In this document: positions 36,358 through 44,280 of the stretch, in pieces
Layout of the letters: each line of letters begins with the position of its first letter
Position numbering within the stretch: the stretch's first letter is position 1
Assembly: GCF_024746815.1 (NCBI RefSeq)
Contig: NZ_CP080525.1
Span: forward strand, 4,892,501 to 4,956,500
Length of the DNA stretch: 64,000 nucleotides
Reading direction: 5' to 3'
Source: Mesorhizobium sp. AR07
GTDB taxonomy: Bacteria; Pseudomonadota; Alphaproteobacteria; Rhizobiales; Rhizobiaceae
Translations under genes and position numbers: made by a program
Notes under the pieces: model-generated
What the model saw: the letters and a program-made list of their open reading frames with translations, nothing else
Databases searched by the model: none
Told to the model about the DNA's origin: nothing

Positions 36358-37062
36358 TTCAGCAGGAGCATCGTCAATGAGACGACGACGATGCTGACCG
36401 AGCCGTTCGTGCATGAGTATCTGCGCGCCAACATCTGGCATCTGCGCGGCCGCGATGTCGACCTGCTGGTCGACACCGGCATGGGCATCTGTCCGCTGGC
36501 GCCGGAGATCGAGACGATCGACGGCAAGCCGATGCTGGTTGTCGCCACGCACATCCATCTCGACCATGTCGGCTCGCTGCACGAATTTCCGCTGCGAGCG
36601 GGGCCAAGCATGAGTGCCGGGCAGTTCGAAAGCATGGATGATGCCGTCACCTACGCCAACATGTTCCACGATCTCGAAGGCGGCGTTTCGAAATTGCCGG
36701 CGCCGGGCTGGAAGGCAGCCGACTACAGGATCCCGTCGGCGCCATTGACGCGAACGCTTGACGAGGGCGACGTAGTCGACCTCGGCGACCGGCAATTCCG
36801 GGTGCTGCATCTGCCCGGGCATTCGCCGGATTCGATCGCGCTGTTCGACGAGGCCGACGGCTTGTTCTTCAGTGGCGACGCGATCTACGACGACACGCTG
36901 ATCGACGACCTGCCGGACTCCGATCGAACAGCCTATAGCCGCACCATGCAGCGCCTGCTCGACCTGCCGGTCCGCATCGGCCATGGCGGTCACGGGCCGA
37001 GCTTCGACGGCAAGCGCATGCGCGCGATTGCCACGGCCTATCTGCAGCGCACCAACCTGTAG
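36292..37062 (+). CDS. Metallo-beta-lactamase-fold hydrolase
   Basis: The 256-residue protein has the zinc-binding ATHIHLDHVGS motif (HxHxDH), LPGHSPDS, the FFSGDAIYDD aspartate and a C-terminal IGHGGHGPS histidine. It is a general MBL-fold hydrolase of unknown substrate (related groups include lactonases and glyoxalase II). The first 22 residues are a tandem repeat (MPGSHV, MPGSHL, MPGSRL, MPGW); conserved sequence begins around MLTEPFVHEY at 36391, which may be the functional start. The first ATG overlaps the phosphofructokinase stop. Confidence 0.85.
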   Translation: MPGSHVMPGSHLMPGSRLMPGWFSRSIVNETTTMLTEPFVHEYLRANIWHLRGRDVDLLVDTGMGICPLAPEIETIDGKPMLVVATHIHLDHVGSLHEFPLRAGPSMSAGQFESMDDAVTYANMFHDLEGGVSKLPAPGWKAADYRIPSAPLTRTLDEGDVVDLGDRQFRVLHLPGHSPDSIALFDEADGLFFSGDAIYDDTLIDDLPDSDRTAYSRTMQRLLDLPVRIGHGGHGPSFDGKRMRAIATAYLQRTNL

Positions 37063-37184
37063 GCCTCCTCCTGCCATAGCGATGTCAGGAGTGGTCGGCA
37101 TGATGGCCGGCTGATGGTGGCCACCGGCCGCTGTCGTCTGTATAAGCGCCGCTCCCGCAAAGAGCGTTATCATGTCCATCTACG

Positions 37185-37433
37185 CAGCATGTCTCTGAAT
37201 CCGAGCAGGGCCAGTTGCAGGGCGCGACGATGAGCGTGGCGAGCATCGCCGGCGTCGCATCGCCGCTGTTCTTCGGCGCCGTCTATGCCGTCTCGATTGG
37301 CGACAATCTGGCTGCGCCCTTCCCTGGACTGTCCTTCCTGATCGCCTCTCTGGTGCTGCTTGCGGCGGCACTGCTTGGCTGGTCGGTCGCGCGCAAGGCC
37401 GGCCTCGCCGAGGCACGTGGGCAGACGCCGTAA
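37185..37433 (+). pseudogene. MFS transporter remnant (C-terminal end only)
   Basis: The frame reads SESEQGQLQGATMSVASIAG then SPLFFGAVYA and a hydrophobic final helix before LAEARGQTP. This matches the end of TetA/MdtG-like major facilitator transporters, where EQG.LQGA precedes helix 11. Only about 80 residues are present. The sequence upstream (37063-37184) carries no matching transporter part, so the rest has been deleted. It lies in the gap between the MBL gene and htrA. Confidence 0.65.
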
Positions 37434-37648
37434 AGCGCCGCCTGCGCACCTGAAAGAATTAAATCTTTGTAATATCGGCGAAAAAACCTAATTCGCCCGC
37501 ATCGGCGCCCTAAATCAGGGTTCGTCGACCCGACCGGCTGCCGCATGAAGCGAGACCGGCACCCGCGAAGGCCGATACGCTGGATGGGCCGTTCCCCTCC
37601 CTGGGACAGGCCACGGCGCCGGACCAATGTCTCGCACGGACAACGACC

Positions 37649-39175
37649 ATGTCATCCCTTCGAATTCTTCGCAGACATCGCGTCGCCGCGCTGCTCGGCG
37701 CCGCCCTCATCGTCAGCCCTGTCGCCTTTTCCGTCGTCAGGGCCAATCATGCCCAGGCCGGCACCATGACCCCCGTCGCCGGCGTAACCGCTCCCAACGG
37801 CTCCTTCGCCCCGATCGTGGCGGCCGACAAGCCGGCGGTGGTGACCGTCACCACCATCATGAAGGCACAGCCGGCAAGCGCCGATGATGGTGCGCCGCTT
37901 GGCAACTCGCCGTTCGACGACTATTTCCGCCAGTTCTTCGGTGACAAGGGCATGCCCGCGCCAAGGACGCCGCCGCAGGAGCCGGCCCAGCGTGCCGAGG
38001 CGCTCGGTTCCGGCTTCATCGTTGCGGCCGACGGCACCATCGTCACCAACAACCACGTCGTCGATGGCGCCTCTTCGATCAAGGTGACGCTCGACGACGG
38101 CACCGAGCTTCCCGCCACGCTCGTCGGCCGCGATGCCAAGAACGATCTCGCCGTGCTCAAGATCAAGGCCGACAAGCCCTTGCCGACCGTCAAATGGGGC
38201 GATTCCGACAGGCTGATGACAGGCGACCAGGTGCTGGCGATCGGCAATCCGTTCGGCATCGGCACCACGGTGACCGCCGGCATCGTTTCGGCACGCGGCC
38301 GCGATCTGCACAGCGGGCCGTTCGATGACTTCATCCAGATCGACGCGCCGATCAATCACGGCAATTCCGGCGGTCCGCTGGTCGATGTGAGCGGCAATGT
38401 CGTCGGCATCAACACGGCGATCTATTCGCCCAATGGCGGCAGCGTCGGCGTCGGCTTCGCCATCCCCTCCGACCAGGCCCAGAAAGTGGTCGCCAAGCTG
38501 ATGAAGGACGGTTCGATCCAGTATGGCTATCTCGGCGTCGAGATCCAGCCGGTGACGCAGGATGTGGCGAGCGCCATCGGGCTCGATCATCCTGGCGGCG
38601 CGCTGGTGTCGCAGGTCAATGACGGCTCGCCGGCCGCCAAGGCCGGCGTCGAGACCGGCGACGTCATCACCAGCTTTGCCGGACAGGACGTGAAGGATCC
38701 CAAGGACCTGTCGCGCGCCGTCGCCGATGTCGCGCCGGGCGCCAAAGAGACACTGGATGTCTGGCGCAAGGGCAAGGCCATGAATATTTCCGTCGATGTC
38801 GGGCTTAATGGCGACGATGTGAAGACCGCATCGGTGACCGACGGGTCCGGCGGGCCCAGCGCCGAGCAGGGCTCTGTTCCGTCGATTGGGCTCGGCCTGA
38901 TGGACATCACCCCTGACGTCCGCCAGGAGATGAACCTGGCGGCCAATCAGCACGGCGCCCTGGTCGCCAGCGTCAACCCGGACAAGCCGGCTTCCGCCTC
39001 GGGCATCCAGCCCGGCGATATCATCGTTGCCGTCAACCAGGCGCCAGTGAAAACCGCCAGGCAGGTGACGCAGGCCATCGCCCAGGCCGGCAAATCCGGC
39101 AGGAAGTCGGTGCTTCTGCTGGTTGAGCGCGACGGCGGCCAGATCTATGTCGCGGTGCCCTTTGCCAATGGCTGA
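37649..39175 (+). CDS. Do-family periplasmic serine protease (HtrA/DegP-like)
   Basis: The 508-residue protein starts with a signal/anchor segment (about 12-32). The trypsin-like domain carries the triad in VTNNHVVDG (His), AKNDLAVLKI (Asp) and HGNSGGPL (Ser). Two PDZ domains follow (about 285-375 and 415-505). It should degrade or refold damaged envelope proteins. A 200-base upstream region (37440-37648) contains no gene. Length fits DegP-type proteases. Rhizobia usually have several paralogues, so no specific symbol is given. Confidence 0.93.
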   Translation: MSSLRILRRHRVAALLGAALIVSPVAFSVVRANHAQAGTMTPVAGVTAPNGSFAPIVAADKPAVVTVTTIMKAQPASADDGAPLGNSPFDDYFRQFFGDKGMPAPRTPPQEPAQRAEALGSGFIVAADGTIVTNNHVVDGASSIKVTLDDGTELPATLVGRDAKNDLAVLKIKADKPLPTVKWGDSDRLMTGDQVLAIGNPFGIGTTVTAGIVSARGRDLHSGPFDDFIQIDAPINHGNSGGPLVDVSGNVVGINTAIYSPNGGSVGVGFAIPSDQAQKVVAKLMKDGSIQYGYLGVEIQPVTQDVASAIGLDHPGGALVSQVNDGSPAAKAGVETGDVITSFAGQDVKDPKDLSRAVADVAPGAKETLDVWRKGKAMNISVDVGLNGDDVKTASVTDGSGGPSAEQGSVPSIGLGLMDITPDVRQEMNLAANQHGALVASVNPDKPASASGIQPGDIIVAVNQAPVKTARQVTQAIAQAGKSGRKSVLLLVERDGGQIYVAVPFANG

Positions 39176-39287
39176 GACATGGCGCTGGAGTGAATAGGAT
39201 CGACAGGGCTCGTCGGGTCGATGACGAGCCCGCCGTCCTGGTTCGACCGAGGCTCGACGGTTCAATCATTGAAATTCGGCCCGCAAG

Positions 39288-39315
39288 GTAATACCTTGTC
39301 AAAAGATAGTATTAC
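39288..39315. promoter_or_regulatory. Inverted repeat upstream of toxin-antitoxin genes
   Basis: GTAATAC (39288-39294) and GTATTAC (39309-39315) are perfect inverted 7-base arms with 14 bases between them, 12 bases before the antitoxin ATG. AbrB/VapB antitoxins typically bind such sites to repress their own operon, so this is a likely operator. Confidence 0.6.
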
Positions 39316-39327
39316 TTGAGAGGCAAG

Positions 39328-39561
39328 ATGGCCACCACCGTTACGGCAAAGGGACAAGTGACCATTCCGAAACCGGTCCGCGATCTCCTGGGGATCGTGC
39401 CGGGAAGCCGGGTCGATTTCCGCCGCGCCGCCGATGGCAGCGTGGTGCTGGCCCGTGTTGACAAAAAACAGCCTGCGAGCCGCTTTGCCAAGTTGCGCGG
39501 CCATGCCGGCGAGGGGCTTACGACCGACGCGATCATGGCGCTGACGCGCGGCGAGGCGTGA
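39328..39561 (+). CDS. AbrB/MazE-type antitoxin
   Basis: The 77-residue protein begins MATTVTAKGQVTIPKPVRDLLGI, the swapped-hairpin AbrB DNA-binding fold seen in VapB and MazE antitoxins, followed by a C-terminal tail that would bind the toxin. ATG 39328 has GAGAGG upstream; a TTG at 39316 is less likely. The stop overlaps the GTG of the PIN toxin gene by 4 bases, the usual antitoxin-toxin coupling. The inverted repeat just upstream is the probable autoregulatory operator. Confidence 0.9.
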   Translation: MATTVTAKGQVTIPKPVRDLLGIVPGSRVDFRRAADGSVVLARVDKKQPASRFAKLRGHAGEGLTTDAIMALTRGEA

Positions 39562-39962
39562 CGCTCGTCGACAGCAACGTTCTGCTCGACCTGGTTACGG
39601 ACGATCCGAACTGGGCGGACTGGTCGGTCGCACAGCTTGAGGCAGCAAGCCTCGATGGTCCATTGTTGATCAATGATGCGGTCTACGCCGAGCTTGCTGT
39701 CCGCTACATCAGCATCGAGAACCTTGCGGCGTTTCTTGATGCAGCCGGTCTTGAAATGGCTCCGATGCCGAGAGCCGCCCTTTTCCTTGCTGGAAAGGTG
39801 TTTACACAATACCGCCGGTCGGGAGGCGTGGGGGCCGGCGTGTTGCCTGACTTCTTCATCGGCGCCCATGCCGCGGTCGGTCAACTTCCGCTCCTGACCC
39901 GTGATGTCGGCCGATATCGGACCTACTTTCCGTCTTTGCGGCTGATCACACCAGACTCCTGA
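39558..39962 (+). CDS. PIN-domain toxin (VapC-like ribonuclease)
   Basis: The 134-residue protein has the acidic PIN-domain residues expected for a Mg-dependent ribonuclease: Asp in MTLVDSNVLLDL, Glu in AVYAELAVRY, Asp in VLPDFFIGAHA and Asp in LLTRDVGRYRTYFP. With the AbrB-type partner it forms a type II toxin-antitoxin pair. It starts with GTG overlapping the antitoxin stop. The gene ends 12 bases from the convergent gbcB stop. Confidence 0.9.
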   Translation: MTLVDSNVLLDLVTDDPNWADWSVAQLEAASLDGPLLINDAVYAELAVRYISIENLAAFLDAAGLEMAPMPRAALFLAGKVFTQYRRSGGVGAGVLPDFFIGAHAAVGQLPLLTRDVGRYRTYFPSLRLITPDS

Positions 39963-39974
39963 AAGCGCCGCCGC

Positions 39975-41081
39975 TCACGCCTCGATTTCGAGCGCCGACA
40001 GCGGCTTCGAACAGCAGGCGAGGATGAAGCCGTCGTCGATCTCGTGATCGAGGATGCCGCCATTGTGGCTCATCTCGACGGCGCCGGAGACCTTCTTCAC
40101 CTTGCAGGTTCCGCACAGGCCGAACTCGCAGGCGGCGGGAATCCGCACGCCCGAAGCCCGTGCCGTCTGCAGCACGGTTTGGCCGGCGACGCATTCGGCG
40201 TCGACATCCGACAGCGAGAAGCGGATCGGCGTCGCGGCTTCGACGATAACGGCGCCGTCTTCCGCCGGCGAGGCGAACGGCGCCGGGATCTCCTCCACAG
40301 CGGGCGCGGCAAAGCTCTCCTGATGGTATTTCGTCATGTCGAAGCCGGCGGCGTCGAGCATGCCGCGCACGGCGCGCATGAAGGGATCGGGGCCGCAGCA
40401 GAAGATCTCGCGCTCGCGGAAATCGGGCGCCAGCAATGGCAGCCGGATCGCGTCGATGCGGCCCATATGGCCGAACCAGCCTTCGCGGCTGGACCGCTCC
40501 TCGATCATGAAGCCGAGCGACAGGCCCGGCATCCGGCTGCCCAGCAGTTCGAGCTCCTTGCGGAAAATGATCTCTTCGGCACGCCGCGCGCAGTTGACGA
40601 AGCCGACATCGGTCCATGGCGCGCAGTCGTTCAGCCAACGCAGCATCGACATCATCGGCGTCACGCCGGAACCGGCCGAAATGAACAGGTACTTGGCCGC
40701 CGGGTGGCTGTGCAGCGAAAAGTTGCCGGTCGGCCCATAGGCCTTGACGTGCGAACCGGGCGTCAGATGGTCGAACATCCAGCGCGTGCCGATGCTGCCC
40801 GCCTGCGCCTTCACCGTCACCGCGATCGAGAATGGCCGCGATGGCGAAGACGACAGCGTATAGGTGCGCATCAGCGGCCCGTCGGCGGTGGGCAGTTCCA
40901 GCGTCACGAACTGGCCCGGCTTGTAGCGGAACCAGGTCTGGTTGTCGGAGCGAAAGGCGAAGGTCTTCACATCAGGCGCTTCGTCGCTGACGCCGATCAC
41001 TTCCAGCACCTGGAGCCGGTCGTTCCAGGGCGTCATCTGGTCGAGATGGCGATAGAGGCCGAGATCCGTCATCGCATTCAT
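39975..41081 (-). CDS. gbcB: Glycine betaine demethylase, reductase subunit
   Basis: The 368-residue protein joins an FAD/NAD(P)H ferredoxin-reductase module (RTYTLSSSPSRPF for FAD, FISAGSGVTPMMSML for nucleotide, IFCCGPDPFM) to a C-terminal plant-type [2Fe-2S] domain with ligands in CEFGLCGTCKVKK and ACCSKP. It should pass electrons to the Rieske oxygenase encoded directly upstream. ATG 41081 gives the usual start (MNAMTDLGLYRHL); the open frame further upstream overlaps gbcA. The 22-base gap shows a two-gene operon. Confidence 0.9.
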   Translation of the reverse strand: MNAMTDLGLYRHLDQMTPWNDRLQVLEVIGVSDEAPDVKTFAFRSDNQTWFRYKPGQFVTLELPTADGPLMRTYTLSSSPSRPFSIAVTVKAQAGSIGTRWMFDHLTPGSHVKAYGPTGNFSLHSHPAAKYLFISAGSGVTPMMSMLRWLNDCAPWTDVGFVNCARRAEEIIFRKELELLGSRMPGLSLGFMIEERSSREGWFGHMGRIDAIRLPLLAPDFREREIFCCGPDPFMRAVRGMLDAAGFDMTKYHQESFAAPAVEEIPAPFASPAEDGAVIVEAATPIRFSLSDVDAECVAGQTVLQTARASGVRIPAACEFGLCGTCKVKKVSGAVEMSHNGGILDHEIDDGFILACCSKPLSALEIEA

Positions 41082-41103
41082 CCTCTTGTCCTCGCTCCTG
41101 TCC

Positions 41104-42351
41104 TTAGGCGACGCTGCGCAGCGCCGGCCGGCCGCCTTCGGCAAGGCGTGGCCCGATGAACGACGCGTACCACTCGACGAACTGGATGACGCCGCCTTCA
41201 TGCAGCTCCGAATAGGGGCCTGGCTCGTAAGCCGGCGACAGGATGCCGAAGGCGTTTTCCTCGACGATGCGGCGGTCCTGGTCGTTGGTCTCCGTCCAGA
41301 CATGGGTGAGCTCGGCGAGATCGTAGTCGACGCCCTCCACCGCATCCTTGTGGACGAGCCATTTGGTCGTCACCGCGGTCTCCGTGGCGCTGACCGGCAG
41401 CACCCGGAAGGTAACGGCGTGGTCGCCGAGGATGTGGTTCCAGGTCGTCGGATAGTGATAGAGCAGCAAGGAGCCGATGCGGTCGGTCGAAACGCTGTCG
41501 GACAGGTTCTTCCTGACCGCGCGCTTTCCCGTCATCGTGTAGCTGACGGCATCGCGCAGCAGCGGCGCGCGGGTGGCACGGTACTGTCCGGCCGCATCGA
41601 TACGGAATTTGCTCGGCAGCCCGGCCGCTTCGCATTTCGCCCAGTGCGCCAGCATCTCCGGGTCGCTGTCGGCGCCTTGCACGCCGGTCACCGTCGGTGC
41701 TTCCGGGAAGGTCTTGCAGAGTTCTGGATGATTGCCCGCGCAATGGTAGCACTCGCGGTTGTTCTCCCAGACGAGTTTCCAGTTGCCCTTCTCGATGATG
41801 GTGCTCTCGAAGGCGACCTTTGCCTCCTGCAGCCGGTGCGGCAAAAGGTAGGGCTCGATCATCGCCCGCATCGGCGCGAAATCGGCGGGCTCTTTCGCCA
41901 GGCAGATGAAGATGTAGCCGCCGACGCTTTCGCAGGCGACGGGCTTCAGGCCGAACTGGCTCTTGTCGAAACCGTCCGCCATCTGCCTGGCGAACAGAAG
42001 CCTTCCGTCCAGCTCATAGGTCCACTGGTGATAGGGGCAGACCAGTTTTGCCGCCGTGCCCTTGTCGGAATTGCAGACGCGGCTGCCGCGATGGCGGCAG
42101 GAATTGTGGAAGGCGTTGATCTTGCCTTGCTGGTCGCGGACGAGAACCACCGGATAGTCGCCGATCTGCGCGGTGATGTAGCTGCCGGGCTTCGGCAGTT
42201 CGCAATCATGGCCGATGAACAGCCAGTCGCGATACCAGATCAGCTCCATATCGAGCTTGAAGTAGTCCGGATCGGTGTAGAAGGGCTGCTCTAGCGAGAA
42301 GCCTTGCCGGCGGCCATTCAAGAGCCTCAGCATGTCGTTGCGCATATCCAT
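41104..42351 (-). CDS. gbcA: Glycine betaine demethylase, Rieske oxygenase subunit
   Basis: The 415-residue protein has the Rieske [2Fe-2S] ligands C-R-H and C-P-Y-H (NSCRHRGSRVC...VCPYHQW) near residues 85-110 and the mononuclear iron region NNRECYHCAGNHPELC. It matches GbcA, which oxidatively demethylates glycine betaine to dimethylglycine with release of formaldehyde. gbcB follows 22 bases later. GAGGACAGG precedes the ATG. A cobalamin riboswitch lies about 125 bases upstream in the same orientation, so expression is probably B12-controlled. Confidence 0.9.
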   Translation of the reverse strand: MDMRNDMLRLLNGRRQGFSLEQPFYTDPDYFKLDMELIWYRDWLFIGHDCELPKPGSYITAQIGDYPVVLVRDQQGKINAFHNSCRHRGSRVCNSDKGTAAKLVCPYHQWTYELDGRLLFARQMADGFDKSQFGLKPVACESVGGYIFICLAKEPADFAPMRAMIEPYLLPHRLQEAKVAFESTIIEKGNWKLVWENNRECYHCAGNHPELCKTFPEAPTVTGVQGADSDPEMLAHWAKCEAAGLPSKFRIDAAGQYRATRAPLLRDAVSYTMTGKRAVRKNLSDSVSTDRIGSLLLYHYPTTWNHILGDHAVTFRVLPVSATETAVTTKWLVHKDAVEGVDYDLAELTHVWTETNDQDRRIVEENAFGILSPAYEPGPYSELHEGGVIQFVEWYASFIGPRLAEGGRPALRSVA

Positions 42352-42366
42352 GTCCTGTCCTCGTTT

Positions 42367-42429
42367 CTAAGGACTGAACTGGTGGTGACGGAGGAAGGAC
42401 CGGACGCAGGCCGGCGATGCGCCAAGCAT
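42367..42429 (-). CDS. Possible 20-codon leader peptide between riboswitch and gbcA
   Basis: On the minus strand AGAGGTGG is followed 7 bases later by ATG 42429, a 20-codon frame beginning MLGASPACVR and a TAG stop at 42367-42369, 15 bases before the gbcA ATG. The placement and the good ribosome-binding site fit a leader peptide or expression-platform element. A frame this short can occur by chance. Confidence 0.3.
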   Translation of the reverse strand: MLGASPACVRSFLRHHQFSP

Positions 42430-42474
42430 GCACTATCCACCTCTTGACCGCCCACCGCGATCAGTCGAGTCTAG

Positions 42475-42658
42475 AAAACTCGGGCTGGTTTCCGGGCTCT
42501 GGAGTTGTCCTTGCGGACCATCGCGACACCTTCCCAGGCTGACGCCCAGTGGTCTCCCGTTGCGACTTGAACTCCACCACCGTTGCGGGGGCAGCGCCGG
42601 ATTCTGACCGGCTTCCCAATTCTCCGTTTCGTTCGTCACGAACCGGCACCTGAGATGA
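42475..42658 (-). promoter_or_regulatory. Cobalamin (adenosylcobalamin) riboswitch
   Basis: Read on the minus strand, the segment contains the conserved cobalamin-riboswitch core in order: GGGAAGCCGGT...AATCCGGCGCTGCC, CCCCGCAAC (complement at 42582-42592), GGGAGACCACTGG (42546-42558), CTGGGAAGG (42530-42538) and the B12 box AGCCCGGAAACCAGCC (42483-42498). These match the consensus in order and spacing. It should bind adenosylcobalamin and lower expression of the downstream gene, which here is gbcA. No U-tract terminator is visible after it, so control of translation start or of an unseen structure is likely. Confidence 0.93.
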
Positions 42659-43178
42659 CATGATCTAATCACGATCGCGGGCGTATCATCGGCATGAAAA
42701 CGACATCTCGTCCATGCGGCGCGACACGCATGCGAAACGTTCCCGTTGGCGATTGCGGCGCTGAAATCCTATCTCTCCGGCAGCCATTGCCGCCCGCGAT
42801 CTCCTCGAATCCGACCCTTTGCCAGGATCAAAAAAGGTTAACGGTTTCGAAAAGTGACTATTAGCAGCTTCTAAAATCGAACCGAACGGTTCGTTTCTGT
42901 TGACGGTGCGTGCAGGACGGTGTGAACGGTGGGCCTCCGACACAGTTGGTGAACCGGGTGCCCTCTTCGTTCAACGTATTGATATAATTGATAAAAACAT
43001 ATGACCTAGATGCTCTTGGCGCAATTTCAAGTGGCGGATTCTTGGTCCACGCGGAACAACTTCGTGATTGGAAATGGCGGGATGGCTTTCCCACATCGGG
43101 GCTGTCCGAACGACGCGAATTTCCTTCCAAGACACGCCGCTAGACGGACGGAAAAAGAAGATACTGGAGTACCAAAAA
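42659..43178. other. Gene-free intergenic region
   Basis: About 520 bases separate the riboswitch from the first DUF680 gene. The frames here are short and not protein-like. It must contain the divergent promoters for gbcAB and the DUF680 array. The only structure I see is the palindrome at 42878-42893 and an AT-rich stretch at about 42980-43005. Confidence 0.5.
42878..42893. promoter_or_regulatory. Perfect 7-base palindrome, possible operator
   Basis: CGAACCG-AA-CGGTTCG is a perfect inverted repeat with a 2-base centre, the size and symmetry of a TetR-type operator. It lies 285 bases before the first DUF680 gene and about 220 bases upstream of the riboswitch. No regulator gene is adjacent, so the role is unknown. 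Confidence 0.4.
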
Positions 43179-43376
43179 ATGAAAAAGATCATTCTCACTG
43201 CCGCAGCCCTTCTGGCCATTTCCGGCAGCGCCTTCGCGAATAGCGACCACTATAGTTCGAATGCCCCGGCAGCCACTGCTGTCGACAGCTCGTACACCGC
43301 TTCGATCAAGAAGTCGGAACCGGCTGCTCAGACGCCTGTCCAGGGTAGCGACCGCAACCTCTTCGGCAACCACTAA
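43179..43376 (+). CDS. DUF680-family small exported protein, copy 1
   Basis: The 65-residue protein has a signal peptide (MKKIILTAAALLAISGSAFA) and a mature part of about 45 residues, rich in Ser, Asn and Ala. It ends in GSDRNLFGNH, which is shared by all four copies. DUF680 proteins are known almost only from Mesorhizobium and have no assigned function. CTGGAG precedes the ATG. This copy starts MKK rather than MNK and is the first of the array. Confidence 0.88.
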   Translation: MKKIILTAAALLAISGSAFANSDHYSSNAPAATAVDSSYTASIKKSEPAAQTPVQGSDRNLFGNH

Positions 43377-43444
43377 CAGCCGAGTCCAGTTGACGGCGGG
43401 TCCGCCCGCCGCCCTGGCTAAATCCAGAAATTCAGGAGACTAAA

Positions 43445-43651
43445 ATGAACAAGATCCTTATTGCCGCCGCCGCCGTTCTGGCCCTTTCCGGCAGTGCTTT
43501 CGCCGGTAGCGACAACTACGGTTCGAACGGCGTCAACCAGCCCGCGGCTGCGGTGGACAACACGTACACCGCTTCCACCAAGAAGTCTGAGCCGGCAGCG
43601 CAGACGCCTGTCACCCATGGCAGCGACCGCAACCTGTTCGGCAACAACTAA
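43445..43651 (+). CDS. DUF680-family small exported protein, copy 2
   Basis: The 68-residue protein has the signal peptide MNKILIAAAAVLALSGSAFA and the mature segment GSDNYGSNGVNQPAA..., with KKSEPAAQTPVTHGSDRNLF near the end. It differs from copy 3 at only a handful of residues, so the two arose by recent duplication. The leader TTCAGGAGACTAAA before the ATG is repeated exactly before copies 2, 3 and 4. A GGCGGGTCCGCCCGCC hairpin lies between copies 1 and 2. Confidence 0.9.
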   Translation: MNKILIAAAAVLALSGSAFAGSDNYGSNGVNQPAAAVDNTYTASTKKSEPAAQTPVTHGSDRNLFGNN

Positions 43652-43722
43652 CAGCCAATTCCAAGCCGCCGGCGGGCCTGTCCCGCCGCGTTGGAGAGGC
43701 TCGAAAGATTCAGGAGACTAAA

Positions 43723-43929
43723 ATGAACAAGATCCTTATTGCTGCCGCCGCCATTCTGGCCATCTCCGGCAGCGCTTTCGCCGGTAGCGACAACTACGGT
43801 TCGAACAGCGTCAACCAGCCTGCCGCTGCGGTTGACAGCTCGTACACGGCTTCCATCAAGAAGTCTGAGCCGGCTGCGCAGACGCCTGTCACCCATGGCA
43901 GCGACCGCAACCTGTTCGGCAACAACTAA
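43723..43929 (+). CDS. DUF680-family small exported protein, copy 3
   Basis: The 68-residue protein is nearly identical to copy 2 (signal peptide MNKILIAAAAILAISGSAFA; mature end SDRNLFGNN). The intergenic sequence before it, about 70 bases with a GGCGGGCCTGTCCCGCCG hairpin, is also duplicated, so the duplicated unit includes gene plus spacer. No cysteine or known catalytic motif is present. Confidence 0.9.
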   Translation: MNKILIAAAAILAISGSAFAGSDNYGSNSVNQPAAAVDSSYTASIKKSEPAAQTPVTHGSDRNLFGNN

Positions 43930-44008
43930 CAACTAACAGCCAATTCCAAGCCGACGGCGGGCCTATCCCGCCGCCTTGGAGAGGCTCCAAAAAATTCAGG
44001 AGACTAAA

Positions 44009-44263
44009 ATGAACAAGATCCTTATTGCTGCCGCCGCCGTTCTGGCCCTTTCCGGCAGCGCTTTCGCCGCTAGCGACAACTATGGCTCCAATGCTGTCAG
44101 CCAGCCTGCGGTCACCTCGCCTTCGGCCAACTCGGTTGACAACTCGCATACGGGCTCGATCCGCAGCAGCGGCGGTCTCGTCGGCAAGCTGCTCAATTCG
44201 TCGGGCAACGTCCAGACGTCCGCCCCTCAGGGCAGCGACCGGAACCTCTTCGGCAACCACTAA
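44009..44263 (+). CDS. DUF680-family small exported protein, copy 4 (longer)
   Basis: The 84-residue protein keeps the signal peptide and the final GSDRNLFGNH but carries a different, longer middle (TSPSANSVDNSHTGSIRSSG then GLVGKLLNSSGNVQTS) in place of the KKSEPAAQTP segment. It is thus the divergent member of the array and may have a separate role. The same TTCAGGAGACTAAA leader precedes its ATG. A strong terminator follows 17 bases after the stop. Confidence 0.88.
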   Translation: MNKILIAAAAVLALSGSAFAASDNYGSNAVSQPAVTSPSANSVDNSHTGSIRSSGGLVGKLLNSSGNVQTSAPQGSDRNLFGNH

Positions 44264-44280
44264 CAGCCGAAGCTATTTCA

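Noticed and set aside
43179..44263. Repeated sequence reconsidered as a CRISPR-like array
   Set aside because: The repeats are whole genes with signal peptides and ribosome-binding sites, not short direct repeats with unique spacers.
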